From an uncultured Acetatifactor sp. (GTDB lineage: Bacteria; Bacillota; Clostridia; Lachnospirales; Lachnospiraceae), in NCBI GenBank assembly GCA_934402315.1, contig CAKRTS010000012.1, forward strand, positions 44,341 to 108,340: a stretch of 64,000 nucleotides of DNA, read 5' to 3'. Shown here piece by piece: positions 32,946-40,781 of this stretch. The notes below the pieces were generated by a model. The model saw nothing but the letters and a program-made list of their open reading frames with translations. It was not told the DNA's origin and did not search any database. The stretch's first letter is position 1, and every line of letters starts with the position of its first letter. The position numbers and the translations under genes are program-made.

Positions 32946-33767
32946 CTACATCCCCGCGGATTGGCTTAACTGGGCAACGATCTGCTCCGTAGTCGCTCCC
33001 AGCTCGCTGATTTCCTGCCAGACAAAGCTCGTCGTACTTTTACTGTACCCTGCAAAGTAGTTCTCTGCCGCACTTTCATACTCTTCTTCTGTGATTGTAT
33101 TTCCTTCAGCATCCTCGCAGGTGACGGTCGGCACTCCCTCGTCGTATATGGTCGTCCTGTAGGCTATCGGCGCTGTACTGATCCTTCCGTCCGAAAGAGT
33201 GAGTTCACGGACATTCTCATAATATTCCGCTGCCCCGTTCCTTATCCAATCATATACAGCATAAAAATAGCGCCCCTGTTCGTCCGTATAGGTCTCCAGC
33301 GTATCGGAAACAATATCCGGCTGGGAATCCCCTTCCGCAAAGTCTGTCTCGCACTCATTAAGCCCGTCATAGCTTGCATTGACCTCATAGAAGCTGCTGT
33401 AGGTATAAATTCCCGTGCCGGTGACATCAGCTACGATAATTTCATATCTTCCGTTATGGTCAAGATCCGTCACTGCATATTGGCAAAAATCGCCCGCATA
33501 CTCCGTCGCCTGCATCCAAAGGTCTCTGCACTCCGCGATCACCTGCAGCTGCTCACTAAGACTTTTCCCCGACTGTTCTTCCTCCGGTAAAGACTCCGTG
33601 GAATCCGTTGTATCACCCGTGCCGCTGTTTTCCACTGTATCACTCTGCAAGATGTCCTCTGTATTTTCTGTTTCGGTCGCTCCGATGTCCCCCTCTGCTC
33701 CCGCGCCGCATCCGGCAAGCCCGATCAGACAGCCCATAATAACCGCTGTCAAAGACATTCTCTTCAT
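32946..33767 (-). CDS. Hypothetical lipoprotein
   Basis: 273 residues from ATG 33767 (GGGGAGG upstream). Signal peptide with lipobox IGLAGC, then an acidic Thr/Ser/Glu linker of about 60 residues. The mature domain contains YAVTDLDHNGRYEIIVADVTGTGIYTYSSFYEV, which resembles the D-x-D-x-N-G loops of FG-GAP/VCBS-like or EF-hand-like calcium sites in extracellular repeat proteins. Surface-exposed in all likelihood. Function unknown. It lies 77 bp downstream of the alpha-galactosidase gene and could be co-transcribed with it. Confidence 0.75.
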   Translation of the reverse strand: MKRMSLTAVIMGCLIGLAGCGAGAEGDIGATETENTEDILQSDTVENSGTGDTTDSTESLPEEEQSGKSLSEQLQVIAECRDLWMQATEYAGDFCQYAVTDLDHNGRYEIIVADVTGTGIYTYSSFYEVNASYDGLNECETDFAEGDSQPDIVSDTLETYTDEQGRYFYAVYDWIRNGAAEYYENVRELTLSDGRISTAPIAYRTTIYDEGVPTVTCEDAEGNTITEEEYESAAENYFAGYSKSTTSFVWQEISELGATTEQIVAQLSQSAGM

Positions 33768-33844
33768 CTGAATTCCTCCCCTACTTTCACTGTTCCATAC
33801 AGGGAACATCCTAGCCCGGAAGCCCTCCCTTCGCAAGCAGAAAA

Positions 33845-35167
33845 TCATGACAGAGTATCACCCTTCGTAACAGAAGAAACACCCCCGAAGACAGCACAGC
33901 CATGGGCGGGAATGGTAATCTGCAGCTTTCCGCCGGACACCTCCGCTGCGGCTCCGGTCCAGAGCTCTGTCAGCTTACAGCCCTCATCCATGCCCGCTGC
34001 CTGCAATTCCACCGAAAGCACCTTCTCCTCTTCGTTCAGGTTGAACAGTGCAAAATATTTCTGCCCTGTCTTTTCATTTGCTGCTCTCCAGATCGCCTTC
34101 TCATCATCCCGGCAGATCTGCCAAGGCTTGCACTCCGGCGTCAGCATTGCCAGCACTTCCCTGTTTGTCAGTAACTTCATCCGCCTGTCATCCATCTTCG
34201 TCAGTTCTCCGCCGATCATGAGCGGTGAGCCGAACAGACACCACAGCGTCAGCATGGTGTGCTCCTCATCCGGCGTAAAGTTCGAGCTGCGCTCTGCGCC
34301 GAAGCCCTTGCCGAGCTGCCCGACCGGAAGCATGTCGCAATCCGGAAAGCACCCTTCCGACACATGCTTCTGCCAGAGCTCACAGCGGTGGAACATATCC
34401 TTCAGCAGTCTCCAGTCATCCCAGAAATCATCCGTGATGCGCCACATATTGGCATAGGTCTCATAATGCCATGCTTCCTCGATGAGTGCAGGCCCCGGCG
34501 ACAATGAGAGGACAATGCTCCTTCCACACTTCCGGATTGCCTTCGCCAGCATCTCAATCTCGTGCCGTGCGGAATAGGGATCGTGCGGATACATGTTGGT
34601 ATTGCAAATATCATCACACTTTATAAAGTCCACGCCCCACTGCGCATAGAGCTCCAGAATCGAATCATAGTACGCCTGTCCCTCCGGCATGTTCCGCACA
34701 CCGTACATATCCGGGTTCCATCTGCAGATTGAAGACGGATCAGCGATCTCGTTGGCAGTCGCCGCCGTTCCCTTTACCGGCAAGTGTCTGTGCGCGGCAT
34801 CTCTCGGAATGCCCCTCATGATATGGATGCCCAGCTTTAAGCCGAGCGCATGTATATAGTCCGCCAACGGCTTGAAGCCTGCCCCATTGGCGGAAGACGG
34901 AAAGCGCTCCGGGTCCGGCAGCAGTCTGCCGTATTCATCCATCTCCAGATCATTGAAGGGAATATACTGATACTTGTCTCTCTGGCTCCCCGCACCGTGC
35001 GCAAACCATTCAATGTCGATCACCACATACTCCCAGCCGAACTCCTTCATATTTGCCGCCATGAAATCGGCATTTGCCTTGATCTGCTCCTCATTCACCG
35101 TCGTATCATAGTAGTCATAGCTGTTCCACCCCATCGGCGGTGTCAGTGCAAATTTGTTCTTATCCAT
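33845..35167 (-). CDS. Alpha-galactosidase, glycoside hydrolase family 27
   Basis: A 440-residue cytoplasmic enzyme (no signal peptide) that should release alpha-galactose from raffinose-type or galactomannan oligosaccharides. The GH27 start LTPPMGWNSYDYY, then WEYVVIDIEWF, GLKLGIHIMRGIP, VDFIKCDDICN (nucleophile Asp) and WRITDDFWDDW (acid/base Asp region) are all present, followed by a C-terminal beta domain (ALFNLNEEEKVLSVEL). The insertion PRDAAHRHLPVKGTAATANEIA is longer than in classical family members, so a related specificity (for example beta-L-arabinopyranose) is possible. Divergent from the araC-type gene, which probably controls it. Confidence 0.9.
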   Translation of the reverse strand: MDKNKFALTPPMGWNSYDYYDTTVNEEQIKANADFMAANMKEFGWEYVVIDIEWFAHGAGSQRDKYQYIPFNDLEMDEYGRLLPDPERFPSSANGAGFKPLADYIHALGLKLGIHIMRGIPRDAAHRHLPVKGTAATANEIADPSSICRWNPDMYGVRNMPEGQAYYDSILELYAQWGVDFIKCDDICNTNMYPHDPYSARHEIEMLAKAIRKCGRSIVLSLSPGPALIEEAWHYETYANMWRITDDFWDDWRLLKDMFHRCELWQKHVSEGCFPDCDMLPVGQLGKGFGAERSSNFTPDEEHTMLTLWCLFGSPLMIGGELTKMDDRRMKLLTNREVLAMLTPECKPWQICRDDEKAIWRAANEKTGQKYFALFNLNEEEKVLSVELQAAGMDEGCKLTELWTGAAAEVSGGKLQITIPAHGCAVFGGVSSVTKGDTLS

Positions 35168-35291
35168 CTTCTCCTCCTTTTATTTTAATTAGTATTTTTC
35201 TGACATTCTTGTCTTCCTCTGTAATTTCAATTATAATAATATATATCGTGTTTCACAAGGATAAAAAGCTGACTGAAAGGGTAATTTTCTG

Positions 35292-36125
35292 ATGCATAGA
35301 AACAGAAGCTGCTTCGGCGTACTGAATATAGATGAGCAGGATTCTCCCCTCCTGCTCTACGACGGCGGGATCGAACTGCGCCAACGGGAAAAATACGATT
35401 TTAACAATGCCGAACGCCCGGATTTCAAAGGCTTTCTCTTCCAGTACACACTGGACGGAGCGGGCTATTTTCAACAGGATGGCATCACCACGGCACTCCC
35501 GCCCGGAACCGGCTTCCTCGTGCCTGTCCCGGGCGACAGCAGATATTTTCTCGGCGAGTTTCCCTGGGAACTCCTGTATCTACACTTTGACGGAGCGGCG
35601 GCACAGCCTCTTGTCCAGCGGATTTCTGCCCTCACCGGCGGCATTCTGCATCTTTCGCCGGAAAGCTCACCGATCCATATGCTCTTAAATCTTCAAAACC
35701 GCCTTACCTCCGGCGGACATCTGGCGAAATATGAGGGCGGCGAATTTCTCTATCGGTTTCTATGCGCTCTGCTGCGCGAAATCGAACAGCCGAAGGGGAA
35801 AACCGTCCCTTCGCTCGTCAAACACGCTTCCGAGCTGATGCAGTCGGAATATGCGGTGCTCTCCAGTGTGGAAGAGCTCGCCCAGCGCCTGCATGTCTCC
35901 ACCGCCCACCTGACAAGGCAGTTTTCCGCCTGCATGGGAGTCAGTCCCATACGCTACCTGACAAAGCTGCGTCTGGAGGCCGCCATGAATGACCTTCTGA
36001 ACTCCGAAGCCGATCTCGAGACAGTTGCCCGCAGGAACGGCTTTGCCGGAGGAAACTACTTCTGTAAGGTCTTCCGCAGAGCCGTCGGACTCTCTCCCAC
36101 CCAATACAGGCGCCTAAAGCGCTGA
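35292..36125 (+). CDS. AraC-family transcriptional regulator
   Basis: 277 residues. The N-terminal cupin-like sugar-sensing domain (KGFLFQYTLDGAGYFQQDGITTALPPGTGFLVPVPGD) is followed by two HTH motifs: SVEELAQRLHVSTAHLTRQFSACMGVSPIRYL and DLETVARRNGFAGGNYFCKVFRRAVGLSPTQYR, the AraC signature. Its divergent placement against the alpha-galactosidase (124-bp shared region) suggests it activates that gene in response to an alpha-galactoside or its product. It overlaps the convergent 5'-nucleotidase gene by 12 bp. Confidence 0.93.
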   Translation: MHRNRSCFGVLNIDEQDSPLLLYDGGIELRQREKYDFNNAERPDFKGFLFQYTLDGAGYFQQDGITTALPPGTGFLVPVPGDSRYFLGEFPWELLYLHFDGAAAQPLVQRISALTGGILHLSPESSPIHMLLNLQNRLTSGGHLAKYEGGEFLYRFLCALLREIEQPKGKTVPSLVKHASELMQSEYAVLSSVEELAQRLHVSTAHLTRQFSACMGVSPIRYLTKLRLEAAMNDLLNSEADLETVARRNGFAGGNYFCKVFRRAVGLSPTQYRRLKR

Positions 36126-37100
36126 GATGCGCCGATAAGGCACTCTTGCCGCTGGGACAGCCAGCGACGCATTTTTCGTATGTACCGACTGATCGTCAAA
36201 GAAAATCTGGGCACCGAATGCCCTCAGAAACTCCTTCTTTTCCATGCCGCCCAGGAAGAAGGCTTCATCGACCCACACATTCCACGCCCGCAGTGTGCGG
36301 ATCACCCTCTCATGTGCTGGAGCGCTGCGCGAGGTGACAAGCGCCGTCCTGATCGGACAGTTCTCCCTTCCGAGCTCCCGCTGCAGAGCGGAAAGCTTTT
36401 TCAGGAATTTTGCAAAGGGACCCTCCTCAAGCGGTTCCATCGCGTGTACTCTCTCATTTTCCTCAAATGCCTCCAGCCCTTCCCGCTGGAAAATTGCCTC
36501 TGAGGCATCGGCAAAGAGCACGGCATCTCCATCGAATGCGATCCGTATCTGTCCTGCCTTGACCGGCATTGGAATTACCTCTGTCGTCCTGCCTTCCCCG
36601 TGCCCATATCCGTTGCTTTCCTGCACGCCCTCCGTACAGATAATCCCCGCAGCAATACCATTGTCAATCGCACACTGTACATCCTCCTCACAGGCAGACA
36701 GAAACAGGTCTGTTCCGAAAGCGGAAAGATAGGGGGCGAGCGATGCGCCGCTGACCAGCACGGAGCGCGTGATCGGCAGACCGTAATGAGTGATCGAGTG
36801 AAATACCCTGAGCGATGTGTCCGGACTGTTATGGGACATGATAATCACTTCAATCAACTCCCGCCCTTCCACGCAGTCATTCAGTCTTAACAGCGACCGT
36901 ATCAGCCGAAACCCCGACCCGGGCTTCAGCACCTCCTTCTCGTGCTCGACCTGATACCTGCAATATGCCTCCAGCCCCTGCTTCTCGAAAATCTCATTCT
37001 CCACAGTCAGATCAAACAAGGCTCTTGAGGAAACTCCAATCACCATTTTCTTCTCTTCTCTGCCTGTTCCGGCAGCTTTGTCCGTCCGTTTCACCGTCAT
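36114..37100 (-). CDS. Cytosolic 5'-nucleotidase (PF06189-type)
   Basis: 328 residues. Hydrolyses nucleoside 5'-monophosphates. The sequence VIGVSSRALFDLTVENEIFEKQGLEAYCRYQVEHE, then VIIMSHNSPDTSLRVFHSITHYGLPITRSVLVSG and LFLSACEEDVQCAIDNGIAAG, is characteristic of the bacterial homologues of cytosolic 5'-nucleotidase I. The end, WVDEAFFLGGMEKKEFLRAFGAQIFFDDQ, supplies the HAD-like terminal Asp pair. ATG 37100 is nine bases after GGAGG. Possibly co-transcribed with the DUF1653 gene upstream (34-bp gap). Confidence 0.88.
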   Translation of the reverse strand: MTVKRTDKAAGTGREEKKMVIGVSSRALFDLTVENEIFEKQGLEAYCRYQVEHEKEVLKPGSGFRLIRSLLRLNDCVEGRELIEVIIMSHNSPDTSLRVFHSITHYGLPITRSVLVSGASLAPYLSAFGTDLFLSACEEDVQCAIDNGIAAGIICTEGVQESNGYGHGEGRTTEVIPMPVKAGQIRIAFDGDAVLFADASEAIFQREGLEAFEENERVHAMEPLEEGPFAKFLKKLSALQRELGRENCPIRTALVTSRSAPAHERVIRTLRAWNVWVDEAFFLGGMEKKEFLRAFGAQIFFDDQSVHTKNASLAVPAARVPYRRISAL

Positions 37101-37134
37101 ATGTTTCACCCTCCGTCACAGAGAGCCCTTTTCA

Positions 37135-37731
37135 TTACCTGAGTCGGTTGCACTCATACTTTTCCAGAGTCAGAAGACAATTCTTCAGCGCTTCATACCG
37201 CTCCTCCGTATCGCCGTCCTCGATTTCCACATCGGATGCGATCGCCATGGTCGTGATCATTTCATCCGTGATCCGGTGATGCAGTCCGGCAAGGATATTC
37301 AGACGCTGCTCATAACTGTCCGCATCCAGAAACTCCAGCACGAGCGGATCAAGAGCGGCCTCGCCGTCCGGTTCCTCCGGCTGCGGGGCGGGCTGGATAT
37401 CCGACTGCAAAGTTAGCTGTGAGGCAGGCTGCTTCTCCTCCGTCCTGCCTGCGCTGCTTTCCATGCTGTCCGCCGACTCCCTCTTCTGCCTGTCCGCCTC
37501 CGGCCCCTGCAGCTCAAACCGGAACTCCTGTGCCGCCTCCGGGTATTTCTCCCTGTCAACCCTGCTGACAAACATGGAGAGCGGTCTCGCGTAGGTCTTA
37601 AAATCTCCGTACAGTGCCTGATAAATGACAAGCTGCTCACCTGTCTCTGTGTGCTCCGCTATCGCCGTAATCTGATAAAGGTCTCCCTTAAAATGCTTGT
37701 AAATTTCATGTGGTTTCGGAATAAATGCCAT
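37135..37731 (-). CDS. DUF1653-domain protein
   Basis: 198 residues. The first about 70 residues (PHEIYKHFKGDLYQITAIAEHTETGEQLVIYQALYGDFKTYARPLSMF) are a clear DUF1653 domain, a small beta-barrel-like domain of unknown function common in bacteria. The next about 60 residues are Gln/Glu/Pro-rich linker, and the last about 70 are helical (LDADSYEQRLNILAGLHHRITDEMITTMAIASDVEIED). No signal peptide. AAAGGAG precedes ATG 37731. Confidence 0.88.
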   Translation of the reverse strand: MAFIPKPHEIYKHFKGDLYQITAIAEHTETGEQLVIYQALYGDFKTYARPLSMFVSRVDREKYPEAAQEFRFELQGPEADRQKRESADSMESSAGRTEEKQPASQLTLQSDIQPAPQPEEPDGEAALDPLVLEFLDADSYEQRLNILAGLHHRITDEMITTMAIASDVEIEDGDTEERYEALKNCLLTLEKYECNRLR

Positions 37732-37840
37732 GTCCGGGGCTCCTTTCTATCTGAAAAATTCGTTCTGAAAAGCTCATTCTGAAAAACTCTTATAGAAAGT
37801 ATACCCCACATTTTCTGAAAAGTCATATCTTTTCTCTGCC

Positions 37841-38227
37841 TTACTGTGTGTTGTCTAAAAATTTATGGCAGAAAACAGCATTCTCATCGGCAAATTCAAG
37901 CTCTGACAGTTCCCTGACCAGCGCTTCCCGCTCCGCATCCTCCAGCCCGTCAAAATCGCCGTGATGAAGTGTCACGGTATACACACGGCTTCCGTCTGCC
38001 CCGACCACGCGCGTCAGCATGACACCGCTGTTCTGATACCCCTGTGCGTTCAGAAACCTCCTCGCATCCCGGACAAGCTGCTCCTCCTTTTCCCGATAAT
38101 ATCCCTCCAGCTCCGCCTGATCGAGCGAAGATCTGCTCATCACCGTCGCTGTAAAGAAAAAGGCTGCAACCAACACCAACAGTATTGTTGCAGCCCAGAA
38201 CCCAAGACTGCCTGCATTTTTTCTCAT
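37841..38227 (-). CDS. Small membrane-anchored hypothetical protein
   Basis: 128 residues. One N-terminal membrane segment (LGFWAATILLVLVAAFFFTATVM) anchors an extracytoplasmic domain: a charged helix (YYREKEEQLVRDARRFLNAQG) and a strand-rich part (GVMLTRVVGADGSRVYTVTLHHGDF) ending in another helix. The single-anchor layout with a Val-Thr-Leu-His-His strand pair suggests a small ligand- or partner-binding domain, but no family is recognised. GGAGGGACA precedes ATG 38227. Confidence 0.72.
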   Translation of the reverse strand: MRKNAGSLGFWAATILLVLVAAFFFTATVMSRSSLDQAELEGYYREKEEQLVRDARRFLNAQGYQNSGVMLTRVVGADGSRVYTVTLHHGDFDGLEDAEREALVRELSELEFADENAVFCHKFLDNTQ

Positions 38228-38346
38228 TGTCCCTCCTCCGTGTCGAATCGATGTTCAAATGATCTTTACAGGCATATCATATAAAATTTAAAGTCCAATA
38301 AAACTCTCTCAATGAGCCATAGCGGGGATAATTTCTTTCTCCCTCT

Positions 38347-39684
38347 CTACCTGCACTTCCTCCGCCAGATCCTGCGGAATACAAATGCAGCCACACATGC
38401 CGCCAAGGTCTCGGTCAGGACAAATGCCCACCACACCCCCGACGCCTCCATGCTCCGGCTCAGAAGATATGCCGCCGGGATGATGACGACGATGTACCGG
38501 AGCAGTGAGATCGTAAGCGATGCCAGCCCCTCGCCAAGCGCCTCAAGCGCCCCGGAGCAGTTCACAGATACCGACGATACGACAAAGCCAAGGCTGATGA
38601 TGCGGAGAGCCGTCCTGCCGATCAGTATCGTATCCGCATTCTCCGTAAAGAGTCCGATCAGCTGCTCCGGCAGGAGATAACATGCCGCCGTTCCCAGCGC
38701 CATAATCAGCATAATCATGCCAAGGGACAGTCTGCTGATCTTCTCCACGCGCCGGTTTTCGCCCGCGCCGTAATTATAGCCGACCAGCGGCCTGATCCCT
38801 TGAATGATTCCGTTCGCCGGCAGATAGATAAAGGTCTGGAGCTTATAGTACGCGCCGAGGACAAGCACATAGGTCTCGGAATATGCCGCAAGAATCCCGT
38901 TCAGCGCGGAGATCAGCACGGAGGGCAGCGCCATGTTGAGCGTTGCGGGAATGCCGATCCCATACATGCGCCCGCAGACCTCCCTGCCCGGCTTCAGCTT
39001 CTCCCTTCGGATGCTGACGGGCAGCGGTCTCGCCTTTGCAAAGCCCATGTAAGCTGCCAGTGTCAGCACCTGCCCGATTCCCGTCGCAAGCGCAGCACCT
39101 TTGATCCCCATTCTCGGGAAAATTCCGATGCCGAAGATCAGAAGCGGGTCCAGAACAATATTCGCCACGAAGCCGATCACCATACAGAACATCGTCTCCT
39201 TCATTCTCCCGACCGCCTGAAAGATCTTCTCATAGGTGATCCCGACATTGACCGCTATGGCAAAGAGAAAGACAATATAGGAATAGTCCAGCCCCAGCCG
39301 TACCACCGTGTCCTTCGAGGTAAAAGCTCCCAGAAATGCCCGCATACCGATAAAACAGAGCGCCATCAGCAGGATTCCGTGCAGCACGCTGAACAGGATT
39401 CCCTGCGTCGCGGCTTCATCCGCCTTCTCCTTCTTCTCCGCCCCAAGATAAAATGCAATCATGGCGTTTACGCCAACACCAAAGCCGACCGCCACGGCAG
39501 TCATCAGGTTCTGTGCGGGGTATACGAGGGACAGCGCCGTCATGGCATCCTCGGAAAGCTTTGCCACAAAATAGCTGTCAACGATATTGTAAAGGGAATT
39601 GAACGCCATCGAAAGCATCATGGGCAGCACCATGGACAGCACCAGCGGAAATATCTTCTTCTCTTTCATAAAGGTCTGATTCAT
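38347..39684 (-). CDS. MATE-family efflux transporter
   Basis: A 445-residue polytopic protein with about 12 membrane segments. Exports drugs or metabolites using Na+ or H+ gradients. The start MNQTFMKEKKIFPLVLSMVLPMM, the loop NSLYNIVDSYFVAKLSEDAMTALSLVYP and the second-half repeat NGIIQGIRPLVGYNYGAGENRRVEKI are all MATE signatures. ATG 39684 follows GGAGG; the frame extends 12 codons further into a hairpin. Lies 149 bp downstream of the Fur-like gene, separated by that hairpin. Confidence 0.94.
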   Translation of the reverse strand: MNQTFMKEKKIFPLVLSMVLPMMLSMAFNSLYNIVDSYFVAKLSEDAMTALSLVYPAQNLMTAVAVGFGVGVNAMIAFYLGAEKKEKADEAATQGILFSVLHGILLMALCFIGMRAFLGAFTSKDTVVRLGLDYSYIVFLFAIAVNVGITYEKIFQAVGRMKETMFCMVIGFVANIVLDPLLIFGIGIFPRMGIKGAALATGIGQVLTLAAYMGFAKARPLPVSIRREKLKPGREVCGRMYGIGIPATLNMALPSVLISALNGILAAYSETYVLVLGAYYKLQTFIYLPANGIIQGIRPLVGYNYGAGENRRVEKISRLSLGMIMLIMALGTAACYLLPEQLIGLFTENADTILIGRTALRIISLGFVVSSVSVNCSGALEALGEGLASLTISLLRYIVVIIPAAYLLSRSMEASGVWWAFVLTETLAACVAAFVFRRIWRRKCR

Positions 39685-39712
39685 TAGTTTCTCCTCCTGC
39701 GGACAAAAAAAC

Positions 39713-39740
39713 CGCCACACAGCCGTTAAGCTATGTGGCG
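39713..39740 (-). terminator. Terminator or attenuator between fur-like and MATE genes
   Basis: cgccacac pairs with gtggcg across a 12-base loop and is followed on the minus strand by GTTTTTTTG, directly ahead of the MATE ribosome-binding site. It should end fur-like transcription or limit read-through into the MATE gene. Confidence 0.7.
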
Positions 39741-39833
39741 AAAAAAGATTTCTAATCTTGAAAAATCCACACCCATTGGGTTTTATGTCGTCATTATAAG
39801 GGATATTCCCTTAAAAAGCAACAGATATTTAAG

Positions 39834-40301
39834 TCACTCGCAGTCACAGGTCTTGGCAACCACGCTCCGCAGGTTCCGGTTGCCCAAGAAGCCGCACGCC
39901 TCCAGCCCCTTCTCGATGATCTCATGCCAGCTCCGGGCGGAAAGCTCTACAACGCTGTCATCGTCAAACTCTATCGTGCAGGCATTCTCCACCTGGCAAT
40001 TATTTCCACAGGCAATCTTATACATATTCTTTCTGCTGATCGCCCCGATCTCCTCCAGCGTGTTAATCATGCGGTAAACCGTCGCCGTGCCGATCTGTTT
40101 ATCCTGCTTTGATGCCTTATAGAAGATCTCCTTACAGCAGGAGCAGTCTTCCTCCAGAATGATGTCCAGCAGCATAAGGCGCTGCTTCGTGATGCGGCAG
40201 CCCTGTTCGCGGAGCTTCTGGATGATAAGCTCTCTCTGCATCTGCGTCCTCTGATAGCTCCTCATATTCCCCGAACCATTAGCGGTCTGTACTCCACCCA
40301 T
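39834..40301 (-). CDS. Fur-family metalloregulator
   Basis: 155 residues. The winged-helix domain LREQGCRITKQRLMLLDIILEEDCSCCKEIFYKASKQDKQIGTATVYRMINTLEEIGAI is the Fur fold with the TATVYR recognition helix. The dimerisation half is atypical: the canonical His-rich metal site and C-x-x-C pairs are replaced by GNNCQVENACTIEFDDDS and a terminal KTCDCE. Whether it senses Fe, Zn, Mn, peroxide or something else cannot be read. It follows the feo genes on the same strand, so it may regulate iron uptake through the Fur-like box at 43847. GGGAG lies seven bases before ATG 40301. Confidence 0.88.
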   Translation of the reverse strand: MGGVQTANGSGNMRSYQRTQMQRELIIQKLREQGCRITKQRLMLLDIILEEDCSCCKEIFYKASKQDKQIGTATVYRMINTLEEIGAISRKNMYKIACGNNCQVENACTIEFDDDSVVELSARSWHEIIEKGLEACGFLGNRNLRSVVAKTCDCE

Positions 40302-40337
40302 TCGTTATCTCCCTTTCTTTATCCAAAAGCAGGCAAT

Positions 40338-40546
40338 GCGAAACTCAAAGCCTTCCGTAAACAGTTGCACAAGATGCACCTGACCACAGGCAGCGCACTC
40401 CGGAGCCGCCGGTGCTTACATGGCGTACTTGCAGGCACCGTATACTTCGGTGCCTTGTGCACACGCTGCGAGCGGAGGGTAGCGCAAGCGTGCCTGCGGT
40501 GGTCTGTGCATTTTGTACAACGTCACTGGCAAAAAAAGAGTTTCGC
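40338..40546. repeat. Structured dyad repeat, copy 2 (209 bp)
   Basis: Second copy of the element at 25990-26180. Terminal arms are GCGAAACTC/GAGTTTCGC; where copy 1 has A-T in the terminal stem this copy has G-C on both arms, keeping the pair. The inner stem GTTGCACAAGATGCAC/GTGCATTTTGTACAAC and GACCAC/GTGGTC are conserved. The apical hairpin is longer here (GGCACCG/CGGTGCC). It lies between the FeoB-associated gene and the Fur-like gene, again intercistronic on the minus strand. Confidence 0.8.
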
Positions 40547-40567
40547 AATCGCCTGACCGCTGCCCTG

Positions 40568-40702
40568 TTAGTGGGAGCAGCCCTTGCAATGAGAACAGTC
40601 GCCGCCACAGGCAGACTTTCCGCTCTTTTTATCCTTTATCAGGCTGCGCACGATCGCCGCCACAACAAGTACCAGTACCGCACCTACTAAAAATGTTCCC
40701 AT
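40568..40702 (-). CDS. FeoB-associated Cys-rich membrane protein
   Basis: 44 residues: a single membrane segment (GTFLVGAVLVLVVAAIVRSLI), a basic turn, and a Cys-rich tail ACGGDCSHCKGCSH. This is the layout of the small FeoB-associated proteins found after feoB in Clostridia, thought to aid iron transfer or complex assembly. GGGAGG lies upstream of ATG 40702. It directly follows feoB (79-bp gap). Confidence 0.9.
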   Translation of the reverse strand: MGTFLVGAVLVLVVAAIVRSLIKDKKSGKSACGGDCSHCKGCSH

Positions 40703-40781
40703 ATCGGATGCCTCCCATCTGAATTACAATAAAGACACGGGGAGGGATCGCCGTTCCGCAACCCCTCCCCCATCAGTCTCA

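Noticed and set aside
40345-40608. Open frame across the second structured repeat
   Set aside because: No ribosome-binding site, Arg/Cys-rich composition, and not conserved in the first copy of the repeat.
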